Assembly (NCBI GenBank): GCA_021851785.1
Contig: JAJZBV010000022.1
Location: forward strand, 1-54,088
Direction: 5' to 3'
DNA: 54,088 bases
Source of the DNA: Pseudomonadota bacterium
GTDB taxonomy: Bacteria; Pseudomonadota; Alphaproteobacteria; Acetobacterales; Acetobacteraceae
Below the pieces are notes generated by a model. The model was not told the origin of the DNA and did no database searches. It saw only the letters and a program-made list of their open reading frames with translations. Positions 44,145 through 52,223 of this stretch are shown piece after piece. Within the stretch, counting starts at the first letter, position 1; every line of letters starts with the position of its first letter. The position numbers and the translations under genes are program-made.

Positions 44145-45770
44145 TCAGGCTTGAATGTCGACACCCTTGGTTTCGTGCAGGAACAGCGCCGCGATGACGG
44201 CATTGGCCGCGGCGACGATGATCGGGAACCAGAGCCCGTAATAGATGTCGCCCGACCAGGCGACCATCGCCGTCGCCAAGAGCGGCAGGATGCCGCCGAA
44301 CCAGCCATTGCCGATGTGATAGGGGAGCGACATCGAGGTATAGCGGATCTTGGCCGGGAACAATTCCACCAGATAGGCGGCGATCGGGCCGTAGACCATG
44401 CCGACATAGGCGAACATGATCCAGAGCCAGAGGAGCGCGAGCGGCCAGTTGATCTTTGCCGGATCGGCGTTGGGCTTATAGCCGGCGGCGGCGAGGGTGG
44501 CGCTGATCTTGGCGATATCGGCGCCCTCGATCGCCGTCGTCCCGATCGTCGTCACCACGTCCTTGCTTGGTTCCGCCGGCACGGATTTGAACGAAAGACC
44601 GCTTTTGGTGAGCAGATCCTTGACCTTGTCGCAGGCGGTGAATTGCGACCAGGGGCCGACGAAGACGTGGAAATTGCAGTCATCGGCGGCAACCGTGATC
44701 GGCGTTGCCGCCTGGAAGGCGACCAGATCGGGGTTGACCGCGCTGCTGAGGGCGTGAAACAGCGGTATGAGGGTCAGCGCCGAGAGCACGCAGGCGGCGA
44801 TCATCAGCTTGAGCCGGCCGATCCGATCCGAAAGCCAGCCAAAGAATACCAGGGTCGGCATGCCGAGGATAAGCTGGATGCTGATCATCAGATAAGTGAG
44901 CTTGTAATCGAGATGCAGCGTGATGATGAGAAAGAACAGCGCGTAGAACTGCCCCGTGTACCAGATGACGCCCTCGCCGGAACAGACGCCGAACAGAGCA
45001 AGAAAAACATACTTATTATTGGGATAATGAAAAAAGCTTTCGGTGAGCGGGGCGTGGGAGCGCCTTCCCTCTTCCTTGATGCGAAGAAACACCGGGCTTT
45101 CATTCAGCTTGAGGCGGATATAGAGAGAAATCACCAACAGGATGAGCGAAACCAGGAAAGGAATCCGCCAGCCCCAGGCGGTGAAATCGGCCGAGGAGAA
45201 ATTCTCGCGGCAGAGGTAGATGATGACCAGCGAAAGCAGAAGCCCAAACGAGGCGGTGATTTGGATCCAACTCGTGGTGTAGCCGCGTGCATTGGGCCGC
45301 GCGTGCTCGGCGACATAGGTCGCGGCGCCGCCATATTCCCCGCCGAGGGCGAGGCCCTGGAGCAGCCGCAGCGCGACCAGCAGAATCGGTGAGGCCCAGC
45401 CAACGGCGGCGAAAGTCGGCATCAGGCCGGTGCCGAAGGTCGCGAGGCCCATCACCAGGATGGTGACGAGGAAGGTGTATTTACGCCCCACCAGATCGCC
45501 GATGCGGCCGAACACCAGGGCGCCGAAGGGACGAACCATGAAGCCGACGGCGTAGGTCGCGAAGGCCGAGAGAAGCGCCGCGGTGTCGTTGCCCTTGGGG
45601 AAAAAGAGCCCGGCAAAAAACGGCGCGAGGGTCGCGAAAATGTAAAAATCATACCATTCGAACACGGTGCCGAGCGAGGACGCGAAAACAACCTTACGTT
45701 CCTCGGCCCTGGTGATCGGTCTCAGACCGGGCACGGATTCGGTTTCGCGCGGGGTGGTGGCGTAGCTCAT
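44145..45770 (-). CDS. MHS-family MFS transporter with large extracytoplasmic insert
   Basis: A 541-residue transporter of the metabolite:H+ symporter family, with twelve helices. EWYDFYIFATLAPFF, RPFGALVFGRIGDLVGRKYTF, RLLQGLALGGEYGGAATYVAEHA, GWLSDRIGRLK are family motifs. An insert of about 100 residues, near residues 350-450, with two cysteines (DDCNFHVF and FTACDKV) interrupts the second half. GGGAGGA precedes the ATG. It is divergent from propionyl-CoA synthetase, so a short-chain carboxylate such as propionate or acetate is a likely substrate (inference). Confidence 0.88.
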   Translation of the reverse strand: MSYATTPRETESVPGLRPITRAEERKVVFASSLGTVFEWYDFYIFATLAPFFAGLFFPKGNDTAALLSAFATYAVGFMVRPFGALVFGRIGDLVGRKYTFLVTILVMGLATFGTGLMPTFAAVGWASPILLVALRLLQGLALGGEYGGAATYVAEHARPNARGYTTSWIQITASFGLLLSLVIIYLCRENFSSADFTAWGWRIPFLVSLILLVISLYIRLKLNESPVFLRIKEEGRRSHAPLTESFFHYPNNKYVFLALFGVCSGEGVIWYTGQFYALFFLIITLHLDYKLTYLMISIQLILGMPTLVFFGWLSDRIGRLKLMIAACVLSALTLIPLFHALSSAVNPDLVAFQAATPITVAADDCNFHVFVGPWSQFTACDKVKDLLTKSGLSFKSVPAEPSKDVVTTIGTTAIEGADIAKISATLAAAGYKPNADPAKINWPLALLWLWIMFAYVGMVYGPIAAYLVELFPAKIRYTSMSLPYHIGNGWFGGILPLLATAMVAWSGDIYYGLWFPIIVAAANAVIAALFLHETKGVDIQA

Positions 45771-45794
45771 GATTCTCGGTTCCTCCCATTAGGC

Positions 45795-45817
45795 CGATCG
45801 GAATGTTGATCCGATCG
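45795..45817. promoter_or_regulatory. Inverted repeat between transporter and prpE
   Basis: CGATCGG and CCGATCG form 7-bp arms around a nine-base spacer, 25 bases upstream of the transporter start in the 256-base divergent region. A further small hairpin GGGCAA/TTGCCC is at 45974-45988 before prpE. A shared regulator could bind the repeat. Confidence 0.4.
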
Positions 45818-46026
45818 ATTGATTGACCGATTGCCCGGTCGCGGCTGGTTCCGCAACCGCCATCCTTGCGCATCTTTTATCCACTGCCCAGCCGGAATCC
45901 AGATATTTCACAAAGGCGGCCGGTCTGCCCTCCCCGGTTTCATCTCGCCGCCATTGCCGGCGCGCCGCCGCTCGGGCAAGCTTTGCCCAAGAAAAGCCGG
46001 TGCTTGGCCGGGGAGGGAGCGGGAAG

Positions 46027-47949
46027 ATGGGCGAGCAGCAAAGCCGCTATGGCGAGGTCTATCGGGCCTGGCAGCGTGATCCCGAAGCCTGGTGGGCCGA
46101 GGCCGCGAGCGGCATTTCCTGGCGCAAGGGCTGGGACCGGGTGTTCGACCCGGCGATCGGCCCCTATGGCGCCTGGTTTCCCGGAGCCACGCTCAATACC
46201 AGCGAGAACTGCCTCGACCGGCACGTCGCCGCCGGCCGCGGGGCGCAACCGGCGCTGATCTGGGACAGCCCGCTCGCCGGCCGGATCGAGCGCTTCACCT
46301 ACGCCGAACTGACCGCGCGGGTGGCGCGGGTCGCCGGCGCGCTCGTCGCCCTTGGCGTTCACCGCGGCGATCGGGTGGTGATCTACATGCCGATGGTGCC
46401 GGAAGCGGCGATCACCATGCTCGCCTGCGCCCGAATCGGCGCCGTGCACTCCCTGGTGTTCGGCGGATTCGCCGCCGCCGAACTCGCCGCCCGCATCGCC
46501 GACGCCAAGCCCAGGGTCATCGTCGCCGCCTCCTGCGGGCTCGAACCCGGCCGCATCGTCGCCTATCAGCCGATTCTCGACGCCGCGCTGGCGCTATCGC
46601 CGCATCAGCCGCAAGCCTGCCTGATCCTGCAACGCGAGATAGCCGGGGGCGAGAGAGTCGGGGGCGAGATGGCGCCGGTGGCGCTGACCCCGGGGCGGGA
46701 TCACGATTTTTTGACCGTGGAGGCGGCCGCGAGCCCGGCCGATCCGGTGCCGGTCCTCGCCACCGACCCGCTCTATATCCTCTACACCTCCGGTACCACC
46801 GGGCGGCCGAAGGGGGTGGTGCGCGATCATGGCGGGCACGCCGTTGCTCTCCATCACTCGATGGGAATGGTTTACGGCGTCGGCGCCGGCGATGCGTTCT
46901 GGGCGGCGTCCGATGTCGGCTGGGTGGTCGGGCACAGCTACATCGTCTATGCGCCGCTGCTCGCCGGCTGCACCACCATCATGTATGAAGGCAAGCCGGT
47001 CGGCACGCCGGATGCCGGCGCGTTTGGCCGGGTGATCGCGGCGCATGGGGTCAAGGTGCTGTTCACCGCGCCGACCGCGATGCGCGCGATCAAGCAGCAG
47101 GATCCCGAGGCCAAACTCTTCACCAGCCATGACCTGTCGCGTTTCGAGGCGTTGTTCCTCGCTGGCGAGCGCTGCGATCCGCCGACCGCGGAATGGGCGG
47201 CGGCCAGGCTCGGACGTCCGGTGATCGATCACTGGTGGCAAACCGAGACCGGCTGGGCGATCACCGCCGGGTTTCGTGGCCTCGGGCCGTTTCCGTTCAA
47301 ACCCGGCTCGGGCGGCCGGCCGTCGCCCGGCTATGATCTGCAGGCGCTCGATGAAGCCGGGACGGTGCTCGGGCGTGGCGCCAGCGGCAGCCTCGCTGTT
47401 CGCCTCCCGCTGCCGCCCGGCGCCGCGCCGACGCTGTGGCGGAACGAGGACGGGTTCCGTGACGCCTATCTCCACGATTTTCCCGGCTGGTATCGCACCG
47501 GGGACGCCGGCATGATCGACGCCGATGGCGATGTCTGGGTGATGGGCCGCACCGACGACATCATCAACACCGCCGGCCATCGGCTCTCCACCGGCGCGAT
47601 GGAGGAGGTGCTGGCGTCGCACCCGGATGTCGCCGAATGCGCCGTCATCGGCGCCCAGGACGCGCTCAAGGGGCAGGTGCCGCTCGGCCTCGTGGTGCTC
47701 AAAGCGGGAGTCGATCGGGCGTCGGGCGAGATTTGCGCCGAGTTGGTGCAACTCGTGCGCGAGCGGATCGGCCCGGTCGCGTCGTTCAAGGAGGCCTTGG
47801 TGGTGTCGCGTTTGCCGAAAACCCGCTCGGGCAAGATCCTGCGCGCCGCCATCCGCCGGCTCGCCGACGGTGAACCGGCGAACCCGCCGCCCACCATCGA
47901 GGATCCCGCCGCCCTCGACGATATCGCCGACGCGCTTCAGTCACGCTGA
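46027..47949 (+). CDS. prpE: Propionyl-CoA synthetase-like acyl-CoA synthetase
   Basis: A 640-residue AMP-forming enzyme. The start at 46027 (GGGAAG) opens YGEVYRAWQRDPEAWWAEAA, as in PrpE. The P-loop YTSGTTGRPKGV (about 250), the DHWWQTETGW block and RTDDIINTAGHRLSTGAMEEV follow, and the C-terminal KTRSGKILR holds the lysine used for acetylation control. Ending PPTIEDPAALDDI favours PrpE over acetyl-CoA synthetase. It activates propionate (perhaps also acetate). It is divergent from the MHS transporter. A hairpin repeat follows its stop. Confidence 0.9.
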   Translation: MGEQQSRYGEVYRAWQRDPEAWWAEAASGISWRKGWDRVFDPAIGPYGAWFPGATLNTSENCLDRHVAAGRGAQPALIWDSPLAGRIERFTYAELTARVARVAGALVALGVHRGDRVVIYMPMVPEAAITMLACARIGAVHSLVFGGFAAAELAARIADAKPRVIVAASCGLEPGRIVAYQPILDAALALSPHQPQACLILQREIAGGERVGGEMAPVALTPGRDHDFLTVEAAASPADPVPVLATDPLYILYTSGTTGRPKGVVRDHGGHAVALHHSMGMVYGVGAGDAFWAASDVGWVVGHSYIVYAPLLAGCTTIMYEGKPVGTPDAGAFGRVIAAHGVKVLFTAPTAMRAIKQQDPEAKLFTSHDLSRFEALFLAGERCDPPTAEWAAARLGRPVIDHWWQTETGWAITAGFRGLGPFPFKPGSGGRPSPGYDLQALDEAGTVLGRGASGSLAVRLPLPPGAAPTLWRNEDGFRDAYLHDFPGWYRTGDAGMIDADGDVWVMGRTDDIINTAGHRLSTGAMEEVLASHPDVAECAVIGAQDALKGQVPLGLVVLKAGVDRASGEICAELVQLVRERIGPVASFKEALVVSRLPKTRSGKILRAAIRRLADGEPANPPPTIEDPAALDDIADALQSR

Positions 47950-47965
47950 ACCGCGCCGCTCGCCC

Positions 47966-48028
47966 GGGCCTTGCCGAAGGCAAGGCCCACGGGGAAAAGT
48001 TTTTTGGTTCTTTTTTACAAAAAAGAAC
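47966..48028. repeat. Dispersed AT-rich hairpin repeat, copy D
   Basis: A perfect 10-bp GC stem GGGCCTTGCC/GGCAAGGCCC with the loop GAA (47966-47988) is followed by ACGGGGAAAAGTTTTTTGG and the common hairpin GTTCTTTTTT/AAAAAAGAAC (48007-48016/48019-48028). The GC stem has another sequence from copies B and C but pairs fully and lies in the same place, which suggests that the structure is kept. It follows prpE by 16 bases. Confidence 0.88.
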
Positions 48029-48298
48029 GCCTTTTCTCCTTCAGCGCCAAGCGTGATCGTTTCCACAATCCTTGGTTGTGTTTTTTGGCCTGGGCGGGCC
48101 AAAGATTGCGTCAACGCGACCGAATTTATTCCCGAAAAATTTATACATTAGTCACGATCACCATTTTAACGAGAAGTAAATTTTTATCTTCTCTTATTAA
48201 GGGATATCGGATAAGTAACCTTCAAGTTGACTATTGTTTGCGGGTGCAAAATGCAACCAGGATGGGAAATCGGTGCCAAAACCCTCGGGAGAGCGGGT
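48029..48298 (+). other. AT-rich leader before the fused glycosyltransferase gene
   Basis: About 270 bases without a convincing gene, much richer in A+T than the surroundings, especially 48120-48240. It contains TATACA (48143-48148), TTGACT (48225-48230) and an 8-bp inverted pair GTGATCGT (48053) and ACGATCAC (48154). These are candidate promoter and operator sequences; none is clear. An alternative in-frame ATG at 48251 would extend the downstream protein by 16 residues. Confidence 0.5.
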
Positions 48299-51200
48299 AT
48301 GGCGCCTGACGATTTCGCTTATGGCGTGGGTCATCTGATCCCCTATTCCGGGCTGGATCTGCTCACGCCACGGGAGGAGAAGCCCAGCCGCGGCGACACC
48401 GCGCGGGAACTCGACCTCCTGCGCCGCGCGGGCCTGTTCGATGCCGCCTATTATCTCCGCAATAATCCCGATATCGAAAATAGCGGCGTCGAGCCGCTGA
48501 CCCACTATCATCTCTATGGCTGGGCCGAAGGGCGACGGCCGAATTTTTATTTCGATCCCGCGTTCTATCTCGGCGAGAATCCCGATGTTCGCGCCGCCGG
48601 GATCGATCCCCTGCTGCATTATGTCTGGTCGGGTGAGCGCGAGGGGCGGCGGCCGGTTTTGTATTTCGATCCGGTCTGGTATCGCGCCCGCTATGGCGTG
48701 CCCGAGGGCGAGATGTGCCTCGCCCATTTCCTCGCCCGCCGCGTGAGCGGTGAGACCAGCCCGCTCGTCGAATTCGATTCGGCCTGGTATCTCAAGACCT
48801 ATCCCGATGTCGCCGCCGCCGGGATGGATCCTCTCGAGCATTTCATCGTCCAAGGCCATCGCGAGGCGCGCAATCCCTCGCCGGATTTCGATAGCCGTTT
48901 TTATCGCCAGCGCTATCTCCGCGGCGCGCCGGACGAAAATCCGCTGTTGCATTATCTCCTGCATCGCGATGAACCCGACATCCACACGTCACGCCCGGCC
49001 GATGAGGTCAGCCTGCCGCGGGAGGTGCGGCGCAATACCCGCGCCGGTCTCCATTTCGAGATGGTCGAGCCGGTCTCCGAAGCGCACCGTCAGGCCCGGG
49101 TGCTGGCCTTCTATCTGCCGCAATTCCATTCCTGCCAGGAAAACGATACCTGGTGGGGCAAGGGCTTCACCGAATGGACCAATCTCGGCCGCGCCTTGCC
49201 CCGCTTCGCCGGCCATTACCAGCCGCGCATCCCGCGCGATCTCGGCCATTACCGGCTCGACGGGGCGGAGACGCTGGCGCGGCAGATCGAACTCGCCAAG
49301 GGGGCGGCGCTCGGCGGCTTCGTCTTTTATTTCTACTGGTTCAATCGCCGCCGCCTGCTGGACGCGCCGATCGAGACGTTTCTCGCCAATCCGGGCCTCG
49401 ATTTTCCCTTCTGCCTGATGTGGGCGAACGAGAATTGGACCCGGCAATGGGATGGGATGGATCAGCACGTTCTCATCGCCCAGGAATACCGGCCCGAGGA
49501 CGAGGCGGCGCTGATCGCCTGTTTCGCCCGCCATTTCGCCGATCCGCGCTATATCCGCATCGATGGCCGCCCGCTGCTCTTCATCTACCGCGCCGCCCTG
49601 ATCCCGGATCAGGGCGCCGCCATCGCCCGCTGGCGCGAGCGTTTCCGGGCCGAGCATGGCGAGAATCCGCTTCTCGTCATGGCGCAGAGCTTCACCGATC
49701 ACGATCCGCGCCCGCACGGGCTCGACGGCGCGGTGGAGTTCCCGCCGCACAAGCTCACCACCGGGGTCGAGACGATCAACGACCGGCTGGAGCCGTTCGA
49801 TCTCGATTTCTCGGCCGAGGTCTATGATTACGACGATATCGTCATCCGCTCCCTGACCGCCGTGCAGCCGGACTACCCGCTGATCAAGACCGCGATCCCG
49901 GGCTGGGACAATGATCCGCGGCGCGAAGGCAGCGGGCTCGTCGTCCATGGCGCGACGCCGGCGCGCTATCAGGCCTGGCTCGGGCGGCTGATCGACGAGG
50001 CGCGGGCGCGGCCGTTCTTCGGCGAGCCCCTGGTGTGCGTCAATGCCTGGAACGAGTGGGCGGAAGGGGCCTATCTCGAACCCGATGTCCATTTCGGCGC
50101 CGCCTACCTCAACGCCACCGGCCGCGCCATTACCGGCCGGCCGGCCCGCGCCGCCGGCCTCGTGCTCGTCGGCCATGACGCGCTCGCCCATGGCGCGCAG
50201 CAGCTTCTGCTCCATCTCGGCCGCCATCTGCGGCGCAATGCCGGGCTCGCGGTGACGTTTCTGCTCCGCGACGGCGGGCCGCTGGAGGCGGAATACGCCA
50301 AGGTGGCGCCGACCCTGGTGGTGCGCGAGGACGCCGCTTTCGAGGCGGCGGTGCAGATGCTCTATCATGAGAAAGGGGTGCGGAGCGCGATCGTCAACAC
50401 CACCGCCGCCGCGGCACTCTGCCCGCACTTCGCCCGCCACGGCATCGCGGTGACGCTGCTGGTGCATGAAATGCCACGCCTGATCGAGGAGAAGCAGCTT
50501 CTCGGCGTCGCCCGCGCCGCCGTCCCGCATGTCCGGCACGCGGTGTTTCCGGCCGCGCTGGTGCGCGACCGCTTCACCCAGATCGCCCCGCTCGACGAGG
50601 CGCGGACACACATCCTGCCGCAGGGGTTGTATCAGGATATAAGCTTTCACGCCGAGGCTCGCCGCAAGCTCCGCGAGGAATTCGGCATCGGGCCGGACGC
50701 GGTGCTCGCGGTCGGCGTCGGCTATGGCGATCTGCGCAAGGGGATCGATCTCTTCCTCCAGGTCTGGCGCGCCGCGCGCCGGCGCGGGCGGGCCGTGCAT
50801 TTCGCCTGGGTCGGGCGCATCGACCGCCAGCTCGCGGCCTATCTCGGCCCCGAGATCGAGGCCGCGAAAGCGAGCGGCACCTGCCATTTCCCGGGCTTTC
50901 GCGACGATGTCGCGGCTTGGCTCTCGGCGGCGGACGCATTGCTGCTGCCGTCGCGGGAGGATCCTTACCCCTCGGTGATGCTCGAGGCCGCCGCCGCCGG
51001 GCTTCCGGTGATCGCGTTCGCGGAAAGCGGCGGCGCGGCCGAGTTCATCCGGCGCGAGGCGGCGGGCGAGGTGGTGCCGTTCGCCGAGTGCGAGGCGATG
51101 GCGCGCGCTCTGCTCACCCTCACCAAGACGCCGCCGAGCCCTGACGAGCGCCAGCGCCGCGGCGCCGCGGCGTCCGCAAAAAGCGCCTTCAGCCACTACG

Positions 51201-52117
51201 CCAGCGACCTCCTCGCGCTCGCCTTGCCGGACCTCGTCGGCATCTCGGTGGTGGTGCCGAATTTCAACTACGCGCGCTTCCTGCGCGCCCGCCTCGCGGC
51301 GATTTTCGGCCAGACCTATCCGGTGCGCGAGGTGATCGTCCTCGATGACGCCTCCAGCGACGACAGCATCGCCGTCGCCGAGGCCGCCGCCCGGGAGTGG
51401 CACCGCGACATCCGCGTCATCGCCAATGCCCGCCCCTCGGGCTCGGTTTTCGCGCAGTGGCGGCGCGCGGCGGAGGTGGCGCGCGGGGAATTTCTCTGGA
51501 TCGCCGAGGCCGACGACGCCGCCGAGCCGCAATTTCTCGAAAAGCTCGCGGGCAGCCTCGCCGGCGCGCCCGATGCGATCTTCGCTTTCTCCGACAGCCG
51601 GGCGATCGACGCCGAGGACCGGACGGTGATCGCGAGCTATCGCGGCTATTGCGCCGAAGCCGCCGGTGATGGCGCGCTCGGCGCCGATGACGTGTTCTCG
51701 GCGCGCGGTTTCGCCCGCCGTTTCCTCGCCGAGCGCAACCTGATCCTCAACGCCTCCGCCGTGCTGTGGCGCAGGCAGGCGCTGCTCGCGGCGTTCGCGC
51801 GCGCCGGCGACGACCTCGCGCGGTTCGACCTCGCCGGCGATTGGCGGCTCTATCTCGAAGCCCTGATCGGGGCGGGGGCGGCGCAAACCGGCGGCAGCGT
51901 CGCTTATGTCGCCTCGCCGCTCAATCTCCATCGCCGCCATGACGCGAGCGTCACCGCGCGCACCGATCCCGTCCGCCACGCCAGCGAGATCCGCCGCCTG
52001 CACCGCCTCGCCGCGGCTCGCCTCGGGGCCGGCAAACCCCTCCGCGCCCGGCAGGCGGCCTATCTTCGGCAGGTCATCGCGGCGCTCCGCGAGCGCAACG
52101 AGGGGGCGCTCATTTGA
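48299..52117 (+). CDS. Fused glycan protein: NPD repeats, WbsX/GH99-like, GT4 and GT2 domains
   Basis: A 1272-residue protein. GGGAG eight bases before the ATG at 48299 supports this start. Residues about 45-235 hold four or five repeats of a 36-50-residue unit (FDPAFYLGENPDVRAAGIDPLLHY). A WbsX/glycoside hydrolase 99-like domain follows (about 266-605: VLAFYLPQFH, GFTEWTN, WANENWTRQWDG, VNAWNEWAEGAYLEPD). A GT4-type transferase (about 620-960: GHDALAHGAQQLLLHL, RKGIDLFLQVW, LLLPSREDPYPSVMLEAAAAGLPVIAF) and a GT2 transferase (about 980-1200: ISVVVPNFNYARFL, VIVLDDASSDDS) complete it. No membrane segment is seen. It probably builds an extracellular or O-antigen polysaccharide; the next gene, ManC, supplies GDP-mannose. 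Confidence 0.87.
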   Translation: MAPDDFAYGVGHLIPYSGLDLLTPREEKPSRGDTARELDLLRRAGLFDAAYYLRNNPDIENSGVEPLTHYHLYGWAEGRRPNFYFDPAFYLGENPDVRAAGIDPLLHYVWSGEREGRRPVLYFDPVWYRARYGVPEGEMCLAHFLARRVSGETSPLVEFDSAWYLKTYPDVAAAGMDPLEHFIVQGHREARNPSPDFDSRFYRQRYLRGAPDENPLLHYLLHRDEPDIHTSRPADEVSLPREVRRNTRAGLHFEMVEPVSEAHRQARVLAFYLPQFHSCQENDTWWGKGFTEWTNLGRALPRFAGHYQPRIPRDLGHYRLDGAETLARQIELAKGAALGGFVFYFYWFNRRRLLDAPIETFLANPGLDFPFCLMWANENWTRQWDGMDQHVLIAQEYRPEDEAALIACFARHFADPRYIRIDGRPLLFIYRAALIPDQGAAIARWRERFRAEHGENPLLVMAQSFTDHDPRPHGLDGAVEFPPHKLTTGVETINDRLEPFDLDFSAEVYDYDDIVIRSLTAVQPDYPLIKTAIPGWDNDPRREGSGLVVHGATPARYQAWLGRLIDEARARPFFGEPLVCVNAWNEWAEGAYLEPDVHFGAAYLNATGRAITGRPARAAGLVLVGHDALAHGAQQLLLHLGRHLRRNAGLAVTFLLRDGGPLEAEYAKVAPTLVVREDAAFEAAVQMLYHEKGVRSAIVNTTAAAALCPHFARHGIAVTLLVHEMPRLIEEKQLLGVARAAVPHVRHAVFPAALVRDRFTQIAPLDEARTHILPQGLYQDISFHAEARRKLREEFGIGPDAVLAVGVGYGDLRKGIDLFLQVWRAARRRGRAVHFAWVGRIDRQLAAYLGPEIEAAKASGTCHFPGFRDDVAAWLSAADALLLPSREDPYPSVMLEAAAAGLPVIAFAESGGAAEFIRREAAGEVVPFAECEAMARALLTLTKTPPSPDERQRRGAAASAKSAFSHYASDLLALALPDLVGISVVVPNFNYARFLRARLAAIFGQTYPVREVIVLDDASSDDSIAVAEAAAREWHRDIRVIANARPSGSVFAQWRRAAEVARGEFLWIAEADDAAEPQFLEKLAGSLAGAPDAIFAFSDSRAIDAEDRTVIASYRGYCAEAAGDGALGADDVFSARGFARRFLAERNLILNASAVLWRRQALLAAFARAGDDLARFDLAGDWRLYLEALIGAGAAQTGGSVAYVASPLNLHRRHDASVTARTDPVRHASEIRRLHRLAAARLGAGKPLRARQAAYLRQVIAALRERNEGALI

Positions 52118-52191
52118 CTTTCTCTCCCGCGCGTTCAGGTTTAGAGACGGACGGCGCCGCGGGGGATATCGCAGCGATCCCGGGCGGTGGT

Positions 52192-52197
52192 AGAATC
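52192..52197 (+). promoter_or_regulatory. Possible -10 element of manC
   Basis: TAGAAT in the 106-base gap between the glycosyltransferase and manC differs by one base from the consensus, 26 bases before the start codon. No matching -35 hexamer is seen, so this is weak. Confidence 0.25.
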
Positions 52198-52223
52198 GCG
52201 ACCTGAGACAGGGGATCGTTCCG

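Noticed and set aside
45878-45890. A DnaA-box-like TTATCCACT and the dnaN-gyrB cluster as hints of a replication origin
   Set aside because: Only a single near-match, far from dnaN, with no AT-rich unwinding region beside it and no dnaA gene.
48989-52003. A 1004-codon reverse-strand frame opposite the fused glycosyltransferase
   Set aside because: Same pattern of antisense low-complexity protein; the forward gene has clear WbsX, GT4 and GT2 motifs.
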